Shown here piece by piece: positions 40,012-48,183 of a stretch of DNA of 64,000 nt. Origin of the DNA: Antarcticibacterium flavum (GTDB lineage: Bacteria; Bacteroidota; Bacteroidia; Flavobacteriales; Flavobacteriaceae); the NCBI RefSeq assembly GCF_006159205.1, contig NZ_CP040812.1, positions 3,348,001 through 3,412,000 on the forward strand, written 5' to 3'. Position 1 is the stretch's first letter, and every line of letters begins with the position of its first letter. The notes beneath the pieces were generated by a model that was not told where the DNA came from, did not search any database, and was given only the letters and a program-made list of their open reading frames with translations. The position numbers were made by a program, and so were the translations under genes.

Positions 40012-40561
40012 AGGTTTAAATTATATAAGTTTTTAAAAACACAGCTGCAAACGACAACTGACAACCGATAACCTCAACTTCCCATCATTGATTTTAACCA
40101 CTGCTCATTCAACTTTTGGAAACCTATAACTTACCACTTTTTTTAACCGACAACCGACAACCGACAACTTACAACCTCCCAATCCCTCTCACCCATTTAA
40201 ACCCCAAACCACCCAACCCACCGAAAGCCGGAACCTACAACCTACAACCTAAAACTTACAACTTTTTTTCAACCGACAACCGACAACCGACAACTGATAA
40301 CCTCCCAATCCCTCTCACCCATTTAGACCACCAACCACCCAGCCCACCGAAAACCAGAACCTACAACCTACAACCTACAACTTTTTCCAACCGACAACCG
40401 ACAACCGACAACCGACAACCTCCCAGTCCCTCTCCCTCATTTAGACCACCAACCACCCAACCCACCGAAAACCAAAACCTACAACCTACAACTTTTTTCA
40501 ACCTACAACTTTTTTTCAACCGACAACAATCAACCCACAACTGATAACTGATAATTTTCAA
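40012..40561. repeat. Higher-order heptad repeat, last repeat block before the glycan locus
   Basis: Four rounds of a 104-126 bp unit with AACCTC marks near 40069, 40173, 40299 and 40417. Each holds an ACAACCG run (e.g. 40143-40168, 40270-40292, 40387-40419), an AACCTCCCAATCCCTCTC segment, an ACCCAACCCACCGAAA segment and an ACAACCT run. The block stops at about 40560. A plus-strand ORF of 142 codons through it is an artefact of the 7-bp period. Confidence 0.85.
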
Positions 40562-40569
40562 TATATTTG
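40562..40569 (+). promoter_or_regulatory. Candidate -7 box of the pyruvyltransferase gene
   Basis: TATATTTG matches TAnnTTTG and lies in the first unique bases after the heptad block. Transcription would start near 40576, about 45 nt before the TTG at 40621. Confidence 0.4.
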
Positions 40570-40620
40570 AGAAATAATGTTCCTTTCGAATAACCCACTA
40601 AAGAACCTAATTTCTGTCCA

Positions 40621-41460
40621 TTGAATAAGATTAAAAACTCCCCTTCCTCAACACCTAAAAAGATTCCCTTATTTTACTGGAGCGAAGTGAAATTTATTTT
40701 CAGGGAGAAGGAGAATTATGGGGATCTTCTTTCTAAATATCTGGTGGAACGTATTAGTGGGAGGGAAGTTAAATTTGTTCAACCCAAAAAACAGCCATGG
40801 TACAGGCGGGACAAAAAGAATTACGTGGCCATAGGTAGTATTATTCATCATGCAGATAAGAACAGCATAGTGTGGGGGAGTGGGATAATAGATCACCAAC
40901 AGCCAATAGCTGAAGCTAAATTTACAGCAGTACGCGGCCCAAGAACCCGGCAATATCTTCAGAGCCTTGGCTATGAATGTCCCGAAGTATACGGAGATCC
41001 CGCCATTCTTTTACCAGATTATTATAGTCCCGAAGTAGAGAAGAAGTTTAAATTAGGGATTGTGCCACATTATCATGATTATGAGAATGCACAAAAAATA
41101 TTTTCCGGATGGGAAGGAGTCAAAGTGATTGATCTATTAACAATGGATGTCGAAGCCACCACACGAGAAATTTTGGAATGTAAAAAAATACTCTCCACCT
41201 CACTTCACGGATTAATAGTAGCGCATACCTATAAAATTCCTGCGGTATGGGTAAAGATGTCTGATAAAATATTCGGAAATGATATCAAATATGCCGATTA
41301 TCTGGAATCGGTAGGCATAGAAACTTACAGTCCTATTTTTGTAAAGGAGAGAATTTCTGAAGAGGGTATTTCCGGAATATTTAAAAATCATCCTGTATTG
41401 GTATCTGATACAAAACTTAAAAATTTAAAAGCCGGGCTTTTGGAAGTAAAACCGTTTTAA
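40621..41460 (+). CDS. Polysaccharide pyruvyl transferase family protein
   Basis: 279 residues, cytoplasmic; members add a pyruvate ketal to sugars of surface polysaccharides using phosphoenolpyruvate. Motifs: NYGDLLSKYLVERISG near the N-terminus, VWGSGII, AVRGPRTRQYLQSLGY, VYGDPAILLPDYY, LSTSLHGLIVAHTYKIPAVW and NDIKYADYLESVG, all in the family's usual order. The start is TTG at 40621; the first motif lies some 30 residues in, so an inner start is possible. Its stop overlaps the next ATG by one base, indicating coupled translation. Confidence 0.9.
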   Translation: MNKIKNSPSSTPKKIPLFYWSEVKFIFREKENYGDLLSKYLVERISGREVKFVQPKKQPWYRRDKKNYVAIGSIIHHADKNSIVWGSGIIDHQQPIAEAKFTAVRGPRTRQYLQSLGYECPEVYGDPAILLPDYYSPEVEKKFKLGIVPHYHDYENAQKIFSGWEGVKVIDLLTMDVEATTREILECKKILSTSLHGLIVAHTYKIPAVWVKMSDKIFGNDIKYADYLESVGIETYSPIFVKERISEEGISGIFKNHPVLVSDTKLKNLKAGLLEVKPF

Positions 41461-42299
41461 TGAATTCAGACAATCAGCAGAAGAACAAAGATCATTATGA
41501 TCGTCTTTATAATTCGGGGCAGGTTAAAAATATACTGCATTGGATCAACAATGTGGATGCATTTCTCAAATCCGCTTCTACAACAGAACCGAGTTGGTTT
41601 GCCATCTACAAGAACAATTTTAAAGACAAATTACCGGGGAAGAAGATTTTGGAAATGGGATGTGGCGATTGTACGAATGCTGCAGTGATGGCAGCTTTGG
41701 GCGCAGAAGTCTATGCAAACGATATTGCCGATTCCAGCGGAGAAATAATAGAACTATTAAATCAAAATTTTGAATTTAAACATCCTATAAAATTTATTGC
41801 AGGTGATTTTATTGAAAATAACCTGGAAGCCGATCAATTTGATTTTGTCATCGGGAAAGCTTTTCTTCATCATCTTGAACTTCCACTGGAGGAAAAATTT
41901 CTCAGGGAAACAGGACGGCTGCTAAAAATTGAGGGAGAAGCGCGTTTTTTTGAGCCAGCTGTAAATTCCAGGTTTATTGATGCAATTCGCTGGCACATTC
42001 CTGTCGGGAACCGGCCTTCAAAATTAAATAAACGAAAATTTAGGGAATGGAAGTTGAACGATCCTCACCCGGACCGGACTTTTAGTAGTAGTCATTTCGA
42101 AAATGCGGGAAAGAAATTCTTTCAGGAGGTAGAAATCCACCCCATAGGAACTCTGGAAAGGTTTAGCCGGATCTTAAAATGGGGTAACAAACAAAATAAA
42201 TTTAAGAGGTGGGCACTAAATGCAGAAACCTTTCTACCCTCCTCTTTAAATAAAGCCTTTACCCGCAGTCAATTAATAATCTACAGAAAGCCTTTATGA
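41460..42299 (+). CDS. Class I SAM-dependent methyltransferase
   Basis: 279 residues. The SAM site is KILEMGCGDCTNAAVMAALG, strand 2 acidic AEVYANDIAD, then FIAGDF and FDFVIGKAFLHHLELP, the motif IV/post-IV region of ubiE-like enzymes. The C-terminal third is longer than the core and may bind a glycan or lipid acceptor. Position in a polysaccharide locus suggests O-methylation of a sugar. Converges on the next gene with no spacer. Confidence 0.85.
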   Translation: MNSDNQQKNKDHYDRLYNSGQVKNILHWINNVDAFLKSASTTEPSWFAIYKNNFKDKLPGKKILEMGCGDCTNAAVMAALGAEVYANDIADSSGEIIELLNQNFEFKHPIKFIAGDFIENNLEADQFDFVIGKAFLHHLELPLEEKFLRETGRLLKIEGEARFFEPAVNSRFIDAIRWHIPVGNRPSKLNKRKFREWKLNDPHPDRTFSSSHFENAGKKFFQEVEIHPIGTLERFSRILKWGNKQNKFKRWALNAETFLPSSLNKAFTRSQLIIYRKPL

Positions 42300-43442
42300 T
42301 TATTTGCCTATGATGGAACGGTAAAAACGGAGGTTTTTCTCAACCACCACCTCTGAAGAAAATTGCAATATCACCTGGTTTCTTGCAGCCTTCCCCATCC
42401 CGGAGGCGAGTTCGGGATCATTTAATAATTTAAGAACTTTTTTTGCATAAAGCTCATGGTTCGTCGGATGAACGGTAAATCCGGTCTTCCCGTCAATCAT
42501 GATCTCCTCTGCCCAACCTACGTTTGAAGTTACCATTGCTTTCTCCATAGCCATGGCTTCAAGCCATGCCATAGGTAATGCTTCAGCAAAACTTGGAAGA
42601 ACGATCACAGTAGCTCTTGAAATTTCTTCCCGTACTTGCATAGGTGCCAATGTTCCCAACCATTGCACATTTACCACTAATTCCTTTGGTAATTTTTCAA
42701 GAAACAATTCACGTGTTGATTTCTGTGTTTCTACGTCTATCACATCTCTTCCCGCCATTAGAAGCCTCGCTTCAGGATTTTTTTTACTGATATAACTAAA
42801 TATTTCGACAAGTTCAAGCACCCCCTTTTTTCTGATTATACTCCCGAAGTACAAAATCCTCCCCGGAATCACATTTTCCCCTGTGGGTTTAAAAATGTTT
42901 ACATCAATGGAATTAGGAATGACTTTAATTTCCCTTTTTATATTAAAGATCTCAGCTGTTTTTTGGGCAGTAAATTGACTAACAGACAGGAGTTCATCTG
43001 CTCCCGCTAGTGCAAATTTCTCAAACCAGAAATTCTTTTTTTTCTGTGGCCTGTTTTCCAGCCTGCAAAAATAACTATCACTCCCGTGAAGGCGAATAAT
43101 CACAGGGCATTTTATATCCATAAAAGCGGTAATGCCTGTCCAGTCAGGTCCTTCCAGAACATCAATTTTCTGCTCTTTGATCACCCTGTTGATATATTTC
43201 TCAAGAAATTTACGGTGAAACCACCACCCCAGGAAAGGATAATTGCGTTGTTTAATATAGTGAAAGTTTATCCCTCTTTCTTCAAAAATTTTGTAATGCA
43301 TTTGACCATAGACGAAGATGGTTATCCTTTCGCCTTTTTTCGACAATTTCTCAGCCAGATTTCTAATACTCGTACCCAATCCCCCTGATGGAGTGGAAAA
43401 CGGATGTGGATATTCCGGTGTTAGGAAGGCTAGGTGCATCAT
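42300..43442 (-). CDS. Glycosyltransferase family 4
   Basis: 380-residue GT-B enzyme. N-terminal FLTPEYPHPFSTPSGGLGTS is the acceptor-side glycine loop, DVLEGPDWTG and IIRLHGSD follow, IPNSIDVNIFKP starts the donor domain, ILYFGSIIRKKGVLELVE is the linker, and PSFAEALPMAWLEAMAMEKA is the E-x7-E signature. Adds a sugar-nucleotide-derived residue to the growing repeat unit. It is transcribed against its neighbours, 7 bp after the 43450 gene on the minus strand, so those two form a pair. Confidence 0.92.
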   Translation of the reverse strand: MMHLAFLTPEYPHPFSTPSGGLGTSIRNLAEKLSKKGERITIFVYGQMHYKIFEERGINFHYIKQRNYPFLGWWFHRKFLEKYINRVIKEQKIDVLEGPDWTGITAFMDIKCPVIIRLHGSDSYFCRLENRPQKKKNFWFEKFALAGADELLSVSQFTAQKTAEIFNIKREIKVIPNSIDVNIFKPTGENVIPGRILYFGSIIRKKGVLELVEIFSYISKKNPEARLLMAGRDVIDVETQKSTRELFLEKLPKELVVNVQWLGTLAPMQVREEISRATVIVLPSFAEALPMAWLEAMAMEKAMVTSNVGWAEEIMIDGKTGFTVHPTNHELYAKKVLKLLNDPELASGMGKAARNQVILQFSSEVVVEKNLRFYRSIIGK

Positions 43443-43449
43443 CTACTGA

Positions 43450-44847
43450 TTATTCATTTTTAGTAATACCGTTTATAGCATCCCATATTCTTCCTGAACT
43501 TTCACCGGCGGGAGGTTGATTAATTTTTTCAAACCATCTCATTGCCTTTTCTACAGTTGGTGCAGGATTTGTTAACGCCATTTCAATTTTCAGAGCCATC
43601 TCTCTTTTTGAATCTAACCAAAATACTTCTTCACCGGTTGGCATTGAGCGAAAATGAACGAAATTATAGATCTTTTTAACAGACCAATCAACCCTGTCTT
43701 TATTTTTCGGTTCATAATTTACATAGAGACATGGTTTTTTAAAAATAGCAAAATCGAAAACCATAGATGAACCTAAATTGACTACCATTTCAGAATGCAG
43801 GATGGTGTTTATCTGTATGCTAAGGTCTTCTTTTGTAGGAAATACAGTACTCCAGTTTTTTCCGGTCTTTTCCCATTTTGGAGCTACAGGAACTATCAGA
43901 TCTTTGTATTGACCAAGTACTTGTTGATAACGATCTGTAAAATCCACCGGGCAACGTCTAAAGATAATTCCCAAGTTATAGCCCTTGTTGTTTAACAGCT
44001 TTACAACTCCGGCAAGATAGTCTAAATATTGGTGATCATAGGGAGAGGTGGTAACATCATCACCGCTGAAACAGATATACTTCCTGGCAGAATCCAGGCC
44101 ATTTACGTAAAAGAATTCTTCTCTACTTTGTCTCAGGCTGAGGTCAAAATGAGGTTCGAATTGGGGGCTTCCGGTTATATGGATCTGCTCATTCCCAATT
44201 TGAGGATAATAGGACAGGAGCTCCTTCTTCATATATTCACTCCACACAAAATAATGATCAGGCTGTACCACCATAGTTGCTTTTGGAAGGTTGTCCCAGG
44301 AAAAGATAAAGCTTGCGGTTGGTATTCCAAGATCCTGAGCCGCTGTCAAGGGAGCAATCGCATTCACGGGCCTTTGATTTGTGCAGAATACGAAATCAGG
44401 TTTTTCCTCTTCCAGGACCTGTTTACAGTTGCGGTAAAAACTTCCCCTTCTTTCTGAAGCCTGTAAAGCTTTTCTCAGCTGTTGCAAACCTTTTTCCCCC
44501 TGGTGACTTCGCACTAAGGAATTGACTATTTGATTTTTTAATTTAGCTTTTAGCCCTTTATTGTATGCAGGGAATTTGTAATCCTGATAAACGGTATCTC
44601 CAAACTTTGTGGTGAAATGGTCAAGCTCGACTTCAATCTTAGCTCTTTTAAGCAGATCTGTTTTTGCCCTGGCTTTTCCGCTCAGTTTTATTTCTTTTAA
44701 GCCAAGGGCGGTTAAATCAAATGCAGTGTGGTTCCAGAATACCACATCCCAGCCTCTTTGTTCGCCCATTTCCACAAAGGAGGTGAATGCAAAATTGCGA
44801 AGGCCCAAACCATCAGGGAGAAGAATTAAAACTTTTTTAGTAGGCAT
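43450..44847 (-). CDS. Probable GT-B glycosyltransferase or glycerophosphotransferase-like protein
   Basis: 465 residues with two Rossmann-like halves: N-terminal VLILLPDGLGLRNFAFTSF and FVFCTNQRPVNAIAPLTAA; C-terminal ICFSGDDVTTSPYDHQYLDY, MVVNLGSSMVFDFAIFKKPC and VNYEPKNKDRVDW. This arrangement resembles CDP-glycerol-glycerophosphotransferase-like and capsule GT-B proteins common in Flavobacteriia glycan loci. The donor is unknown. It heads a two-gene minus-strand unit and is divergent from the 44975 gene. Confidence 0.65.
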   Translation of the reverse strand: MPTKKVLILLPDGLGLRNFAFTSFVEMGEQRGWDVVFWNHTAFDLTALGLKEIKLSGKARAKTDLLKRAKIEVELDHFTTKFGDTVYQDYKFPAYNKGLKAKLKNQIVNSLVRSHQGEKGLQQLRKALQASERRGSFYRNCKQVLEEEKPDFVFCTNQRPVNAIAPLTAAQDLGIPTASFIFSWDNLPKATMVVQPDHYFVWSEYMKKELLSYYPQIGNEQIHITGSPQFEPHFDLSLRQSREEFFYVNGLDSARKYICFSGDDVTTSPYDHQYLDYLAGVVKLLNNKGYNLGIIFRRCPVDFTDRYQQVLGQYKDLIVPVAPKWEKTGKNWSTVFPTKEDLSIQINTILHSEMVVNLGSSMVFDFAIFKKPCLYVNYEPKNKDRVDWSVKKIYNFVHFRSMPTGEEVFWLDSKREMALKIEMALTNPAPTVEKAMRWFEKINQPPAGESSGRIWDAINGITKNE

Positions 44848-44974
44848 TTTTTGTTGCAGTTCGATTCAAAGATAAAAATCAAAAAAGATAGATCATAAAA
44901 TAAAAAGGAGCAAATAGATAAGGTTGTTTAAATGCTTTATTTTTTGATAGCTTTACAATCTTTAAATCTGTGTT

Positions 44975-45610
44975 TTGATTAAAAAAATCCTGATTCGTTT
45001 AGGGGTCAAAAATTTAATTGGCCTTTTAAAAATTTCGAAAAATCTTCAAAGTGAAGGATGGCATTTAAGCTTGAAGAAGAATAGCGCCTTAGATAGTAAT
45101 GGAGACGAATTGCCATGGTATACCTATCCGTTTATTCATTTTTTAAAGCAAAGGCTGAATAAAGATTTGGTAGTATTTGAATATGGTAGTGGAAATTCGA
45201 CTATATGGTATTCGAAAAGGGTTAAGCAAGTTGTTTCCGTTGAACACAATGTAGAATGGTTTAACAAAATCAAATCCAGGGTGAGTAATTCATCCAATGT
45301 AGATTATATTTTTAAAAATTTGGGTTCCGGAGAATATCAGAATGAAATTCTGAATTATAACAATGCATTCCATATTGTAGTAATTGATGGGTTACAAAGA
45401 GTTCAGTGTAGTCTTAATACTTTAGGAGCTTTAAAGGAAGACGGAGTTATAATTTGGGATAACAGTGATAGAAGCGAATATGAGGAAGGCTATAATTTCT
45501 TACTTTCCCAGGGATTTAAGAGAATTGATTTTTGGGGCATTGGTCCCCTTAATTATTACTCCTGGTCGACATCAGTTTTTTATAAGGATGGAAATTGTTT
45601 AAACATATAG
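44975..45610 (+). CDS. Class I SAM methyltransferase-like protein
   Basis: 211 residues. VVFEYGSGNSTIWYSKRVKQ is the SAM-binding loop (E-Y-G-S-G-N-S-T), VVSVEHNVEWFNKI the second acidic strand, FHIVVIDGLQRVQ strand 4, and VIIWDNSDRSEY strand 5. This is the pattern of a methyltransferase group seen in glycan loci. The start is TTG at 44975. Single gene between two minus-strand transferases; the acceptor is probably a sugar hydroxyl. Confidence 0.78.
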   Translation: MIKKILIRLGVKNLIGLLKISKNLQSEGWHLSLKKNSALDSNGDELPWYTYPFIHFLKQRLNKDLVVFEYGSGNSTIWYSKRVKQVVSVEHNVEWFNKIKSRVSNSSNVDYIFKNLGSGEYQNEILNYNNAFHIVVIDGLQRVQCSLNTLGALKEDGVIIWDNSDRSEYEEGYNFLLSQGFKRIDFWGIGPLNYYSWSTSVFYKDGNCLNI

Positions 45611-45693
45611 TTTTTCTTCCACAAGGTATAATTTAAAGCGGGTAAAAGTCAAAAAGAAGTTATTGATACGATCTAAAGATTTTTATTTTTTCT

Positions 45694-46500
45694 CTACACA
45701 GCAGGGAGTTTCAAAGGAAATTCAAGAGTGCAGTATCGACCTTTACCAATATAATTATTGGGCAAATGATGAACAGATGAACCTGGATGAGTGGATAGGG
45801 TTCCATTTGATTGGACTAATGGGATAATAGTGCTCTTGTATCTATTCATATTTACTCCATGCCACCCTACGGCAGCTTTTGCTCTAACCCCATATCCAGT
45901 AAAATTAAATTGCCACTCGGGGCTTTTAGTAAAGTCTTTTAGTTCTTTCCTGTCATATATCCAAAAACCGCAATAGGGATTTAAGTCGTTTATTAGAAAT
46001 TTTTGTTCTTCAAGTTCAATTAGATCTTTAAGTGGCCAGTTAACGTCGGTCAATAAGCTTCTGTTATTTTTGTCTTTTTCAATTCTAAGAAAACCGAGAT
46101 TGAAGTCATTCTTTAGGGCTAATTCTTTATATTTTAACCAATAATCAAAATTTTCCTTTTTAAATTCAATATCATCCTCTAAATAGAGCTGGACATCATA
46201 TTCGTCAACCAACTCTTCAATAAATCTTCTGTTTTCCCATGCGAGATAGAAAGGATGTACTAACCATTTGATTCCCAGTTTGTCTACCAGGCTGTTTTTT
46301 AAAAATCTTGCAAACTTAAATTTTCTGTAGTTGAAAATTTTATAATGCATATTCTCCTTGGAAGAAATTGTAAAGCGTTTATTAGTGTAAATATAAATAT
46401 CAATATTTTCGTCAATTTTCAATAGTTCTTCTATAACCTTTAGAAGATAGGGCAACCTCTCAGGAGAATGGAAAAAAGTAATATGCGCGGCTAATTTCAC
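45694..46500 (-). CDS. GT-A-type glycosyltransferase-like protein
   Basis: 268 residues beginning LAAHITFFHSPERLPYLLKV with a GT-A-like nucleotide-binding half; VQLYLEDDIEFKKENFDYWL supplies a D-x-D-type metal site and NPYCGFWIYDRKELKDF a later conserved segment. I recognise it only as a member of a family of uncharacterised transferases in polysaccharide loci. It stands alone on the minus strand between plus-strand methyltransferases. Confidence 0.62.
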   Translation of the reverse strand: MKLAAHITFFHSPERLPYLLKVIEELLKIDENIDIYIYTNKRFTISSKENMHYKIFNYRKFKFARFLKNSLVDKLGIKWLVHPFYLAWENRRFIEELVDEYDVQLYLEDDIEFKKENFDYWLKYKELALKNDFNLGFLRIEKDKNNRSLLTDVNWPLKDLIELEEQKFLINDLNPYCGFWIYDRKELKDFTKSPEWQFNFTGYGVRAKAAVGWHGVNMNRYKSTIIPLVQSNGTLSTHPGSSVHHLPNNYIGKGRYCTLEFPLKLPAV

Positions 46501-46625
46501 TGACTTTTAGATTATAGTGGACAAAAGCGCCAATATAATTAACTAATTTTAAATTTACTGAGCCCATGTAAAATTAACTACCCGCCTAATGAAGCGAAAT
46601 ATGGCTTTACTGCTGAAGAAGCGCG

Positions 46626-46642
46626 TTAAGGATTCTCCTTAA
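46626..46642. terminator. Short perfect hairpin upstream of the main glycan operon
   Basis: TTAAGGA-TTC-TCCTTAA, a 7-bp stem with a 3-base loop, followed on the plus strand by GTGCCTTTTAA. It could insulate the operon promoter that follows. Confidence 0.35.
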
Positions 46643-46667
46643 GTGCCTTTTAATGGCTGAATTATTT

Positions 46668-46675
46668 TATATTTG
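46668..46675 (+). promoter_or_regulatory. Candidate -7 box of the main glycan operon
   Basis: TATATTTG matches TAnnTTTG, identical to the boxes before wza (15391) and the pyruvyltransferase (40562). Transcription would start near 46682, 44 nt before the ATG at 46726. No strong -33 motif. Confidence 0.45.
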
Positions 46676-46725
46676 GAACAGCCCCAAAATAAGCTAATCA
46701 TATTGCAGATTTTTCGATTTTATAA

Positions 46726-47433
46726 ATGAACAGACTTAAGCTATTACAGGATCTGGTGGATCAGAATAAATATGAGAATTTCCTTGAAATAGGGTCTCAC
46801 AAGGGAAAGACGCTTCTGCCTTTAAGATGTAAATTTAAAACTGCAGTTGATCCGGCTTTCAGAATTTCTCCTTCTTTTTTTTTGAAACACTTGTATCAAA
46901 ATCCCGATAATTTGAGAAATCGATATTTCATGATGACCAGTGATCAATTCTTTGATCAAAAAAAATCCTATTTGAAGAAAAAAGGAAATATGCACTTGAT
47001 CTTTATCGATGGATTACACACTTTTGAAGCCAGTCTTAACGATGTTTTAAATTCGCTTTACTGGTTAGATCCCAAAGGTGCAATTGTGTTACATGATTGT
47101 TTTCCGCCTTCAGAGGCTGCTGCTACGCCTGCCACATCTTTGAAGGAGGCAGCAGGAATGAATATTCCCGATTGGAGCGGGACCTGGTGTGGTGACGTTT
47201 GGAAAACAATTGCGTATTTAAAAAAGAGATACGGGGAAGCTCTTAATATAAATGTTGTAAATGCTGACATGGGCTTGGGTATAGTGCGTTTAAACAATAA
47301 TCAGAATAAGATTGATAAAGATCTGGATAGGGGGCTGTTTTCAAAAATTAATGCAATGAGCTATGTAGATTTGCAAAAGAACCCTCAATCGTTGATAAAC
47401 CTTTGTGAATTTCACGAAGTTCCCGGGGTTTAA
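46726..47433 (+). CDS. Class I SAM methyltransferase
   Basis: 235 residues. FLEIGSHKGKTLL is the SAM loop, FKTAVDPAFRI the second acidic strand, MHLIFIDGLHTFEASLNDVL strand 4 with the D-G-x-H-x-x-E pattern of Methyltransf_24-type enzymes, and GAIVLHDCFPPSE strand 5. Related enzymes O-methylate sugars in lipopolysaccharide or antibiotics. First gene of a long plus-strand operon that runs to the end of the window. Confidence 0.85.
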   Translation: MNRLKLLQDLVDQNKYENFLEIGSHKGKTLLPLRCKFKTAVDPAFRISPSFFLKHLYQNPDNLRNRYFMMTSDQFFDQKKSYLKKKGNMHLIFIDGLHTFEASLNDVLNSLYWLDPKGAIVLHDCFPPSEAAATPATSLKEAAGMNIPDWSGTWCGDVWKTIAYLKKRYGEALNINVVNADMGLGIVRLNNNQNKIDKDLDRGLFSKINAMSYVDLQKNPQSLINLCEFHEVPGV

Positions 47434-47448
47434 AATATATATAAGACC

Positions 47449-48183
47449 ATGACCTTTACTTCCGGAAACTTAGGGAAATCGATTAAAAAAAGAATCAAGA
47501 AATTTTTATTTCGCCTTCAACCATACTCACATCTTTTTTCTCAGGGAGGAGAAGATGCCATTCTGTATGGGATCTTTTACAAGAAAATAAAAAAAGGAAC
47601 AACAGGGTTCTTTGTAGATGTTGGTGCCTATCATCCCTTCATACACTCAAATACTTACCTGTTCTATCTCAAAGGGTGGAGAGGAATTAATATTGATGCT
47701 AATCCTGGAAGTATGAAGGAATTTAAAAAGAAAAGGCCAAGGGATATAAATCTGGAATTGGGTATAAGTGATAAAAATGGATATTCAACATTTTATGTTC
47801 TACATGAGGATTCTACAATGAATACTTTTTCAGCAGCAAACCTTCAGGAGCATAATATGTTACAAGCCGTAGAGAAAAAAAAGAAAATTGAGACAAGAAC
47901 TCTTGAGAGTGTTCTGGATGAATACTCCGAAGAATTTACGGAAATTGATCTTTTTAGTATAGATGTTGAGGGATTTGACCAGGTGGTTCTGGAATCAAAC
48001 AATTGGTCAAAGTACAGACCAAAGGTAATCGTTGTAGAAATGAACTGTTCTGATATTCATGATGTAATGAAACATGAAATAAGTCTTTTTCTTTACAAAA
48101 AGGAGTATAAAATAGTGGCTAAAAATCTTATAAGAAAAGATCTGGCCAGTGTGTTTTTTGTTTCCAATGATTTTGATTATTGA
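47449..48183 (+). CDS. FkbM-family methyltransferase
   Basis: 244 residues. SQGGEDAILYGIFYKK and GFFVDVGAYHPFIHSNTYLF are the FkbM SAM site, RGINIDANPGSMKEF the second strand, IETRTLESVLDEY and IDLFSIDVEGFDQVVLES the family hallmark I-D-V-E-G. FkbM-type enzymes methylate hydroxyls on sugars or polyketides; a sugar in this glycan is the likely target. It overlaps the next gene's TTG start by 4 bp. Confidence 0.92.
   Translation: MTFTSGNLGKSIKKRIKKFLFRLQPYSHLFSQGGEDAILYGIFYKKIKKGTTGFFVDVGAYHPFIHSNTYLFYLKGWRGINIDANPGSMKEFKKKRPRDINLELGISDKNGYSTFYVLHEDSTMNTFSAANLQEHNMLQAVEKKKKIETRTLESVLDEYSEEFTEIDLFSIDVEGFDQVVLESNNWSKYRPKVIVVEMNCSDIHDVMKHEISLFLYKKEYKIVAKNLIRKDLASVFFVSNDFDY

Noticed and set aside
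40116..40544. 142-codon plus-strand ORF with NRQPTTD and YNLQPTT peptides
   Set aside because: It is an artefact of 7-bp arrays read in three-base steps. There is no promoter, no fold and the minus strand is equally open. It matches the insert in the methyltransferase only because both are the same DNA repeat.
37100..40560. Possible CRISPR array or integron in the regularly spaced 104-126 bp units
   Set aside because: The repeats are not separated by unique spacers of constant length, no cas or integron integrase gene is present, and the units are themselves heptad arrays.
43795..44525. Plus-strand ORFs opposite the 43450 transferase
   Set aside because: Shadows of a long, coherent minus-strand gene.
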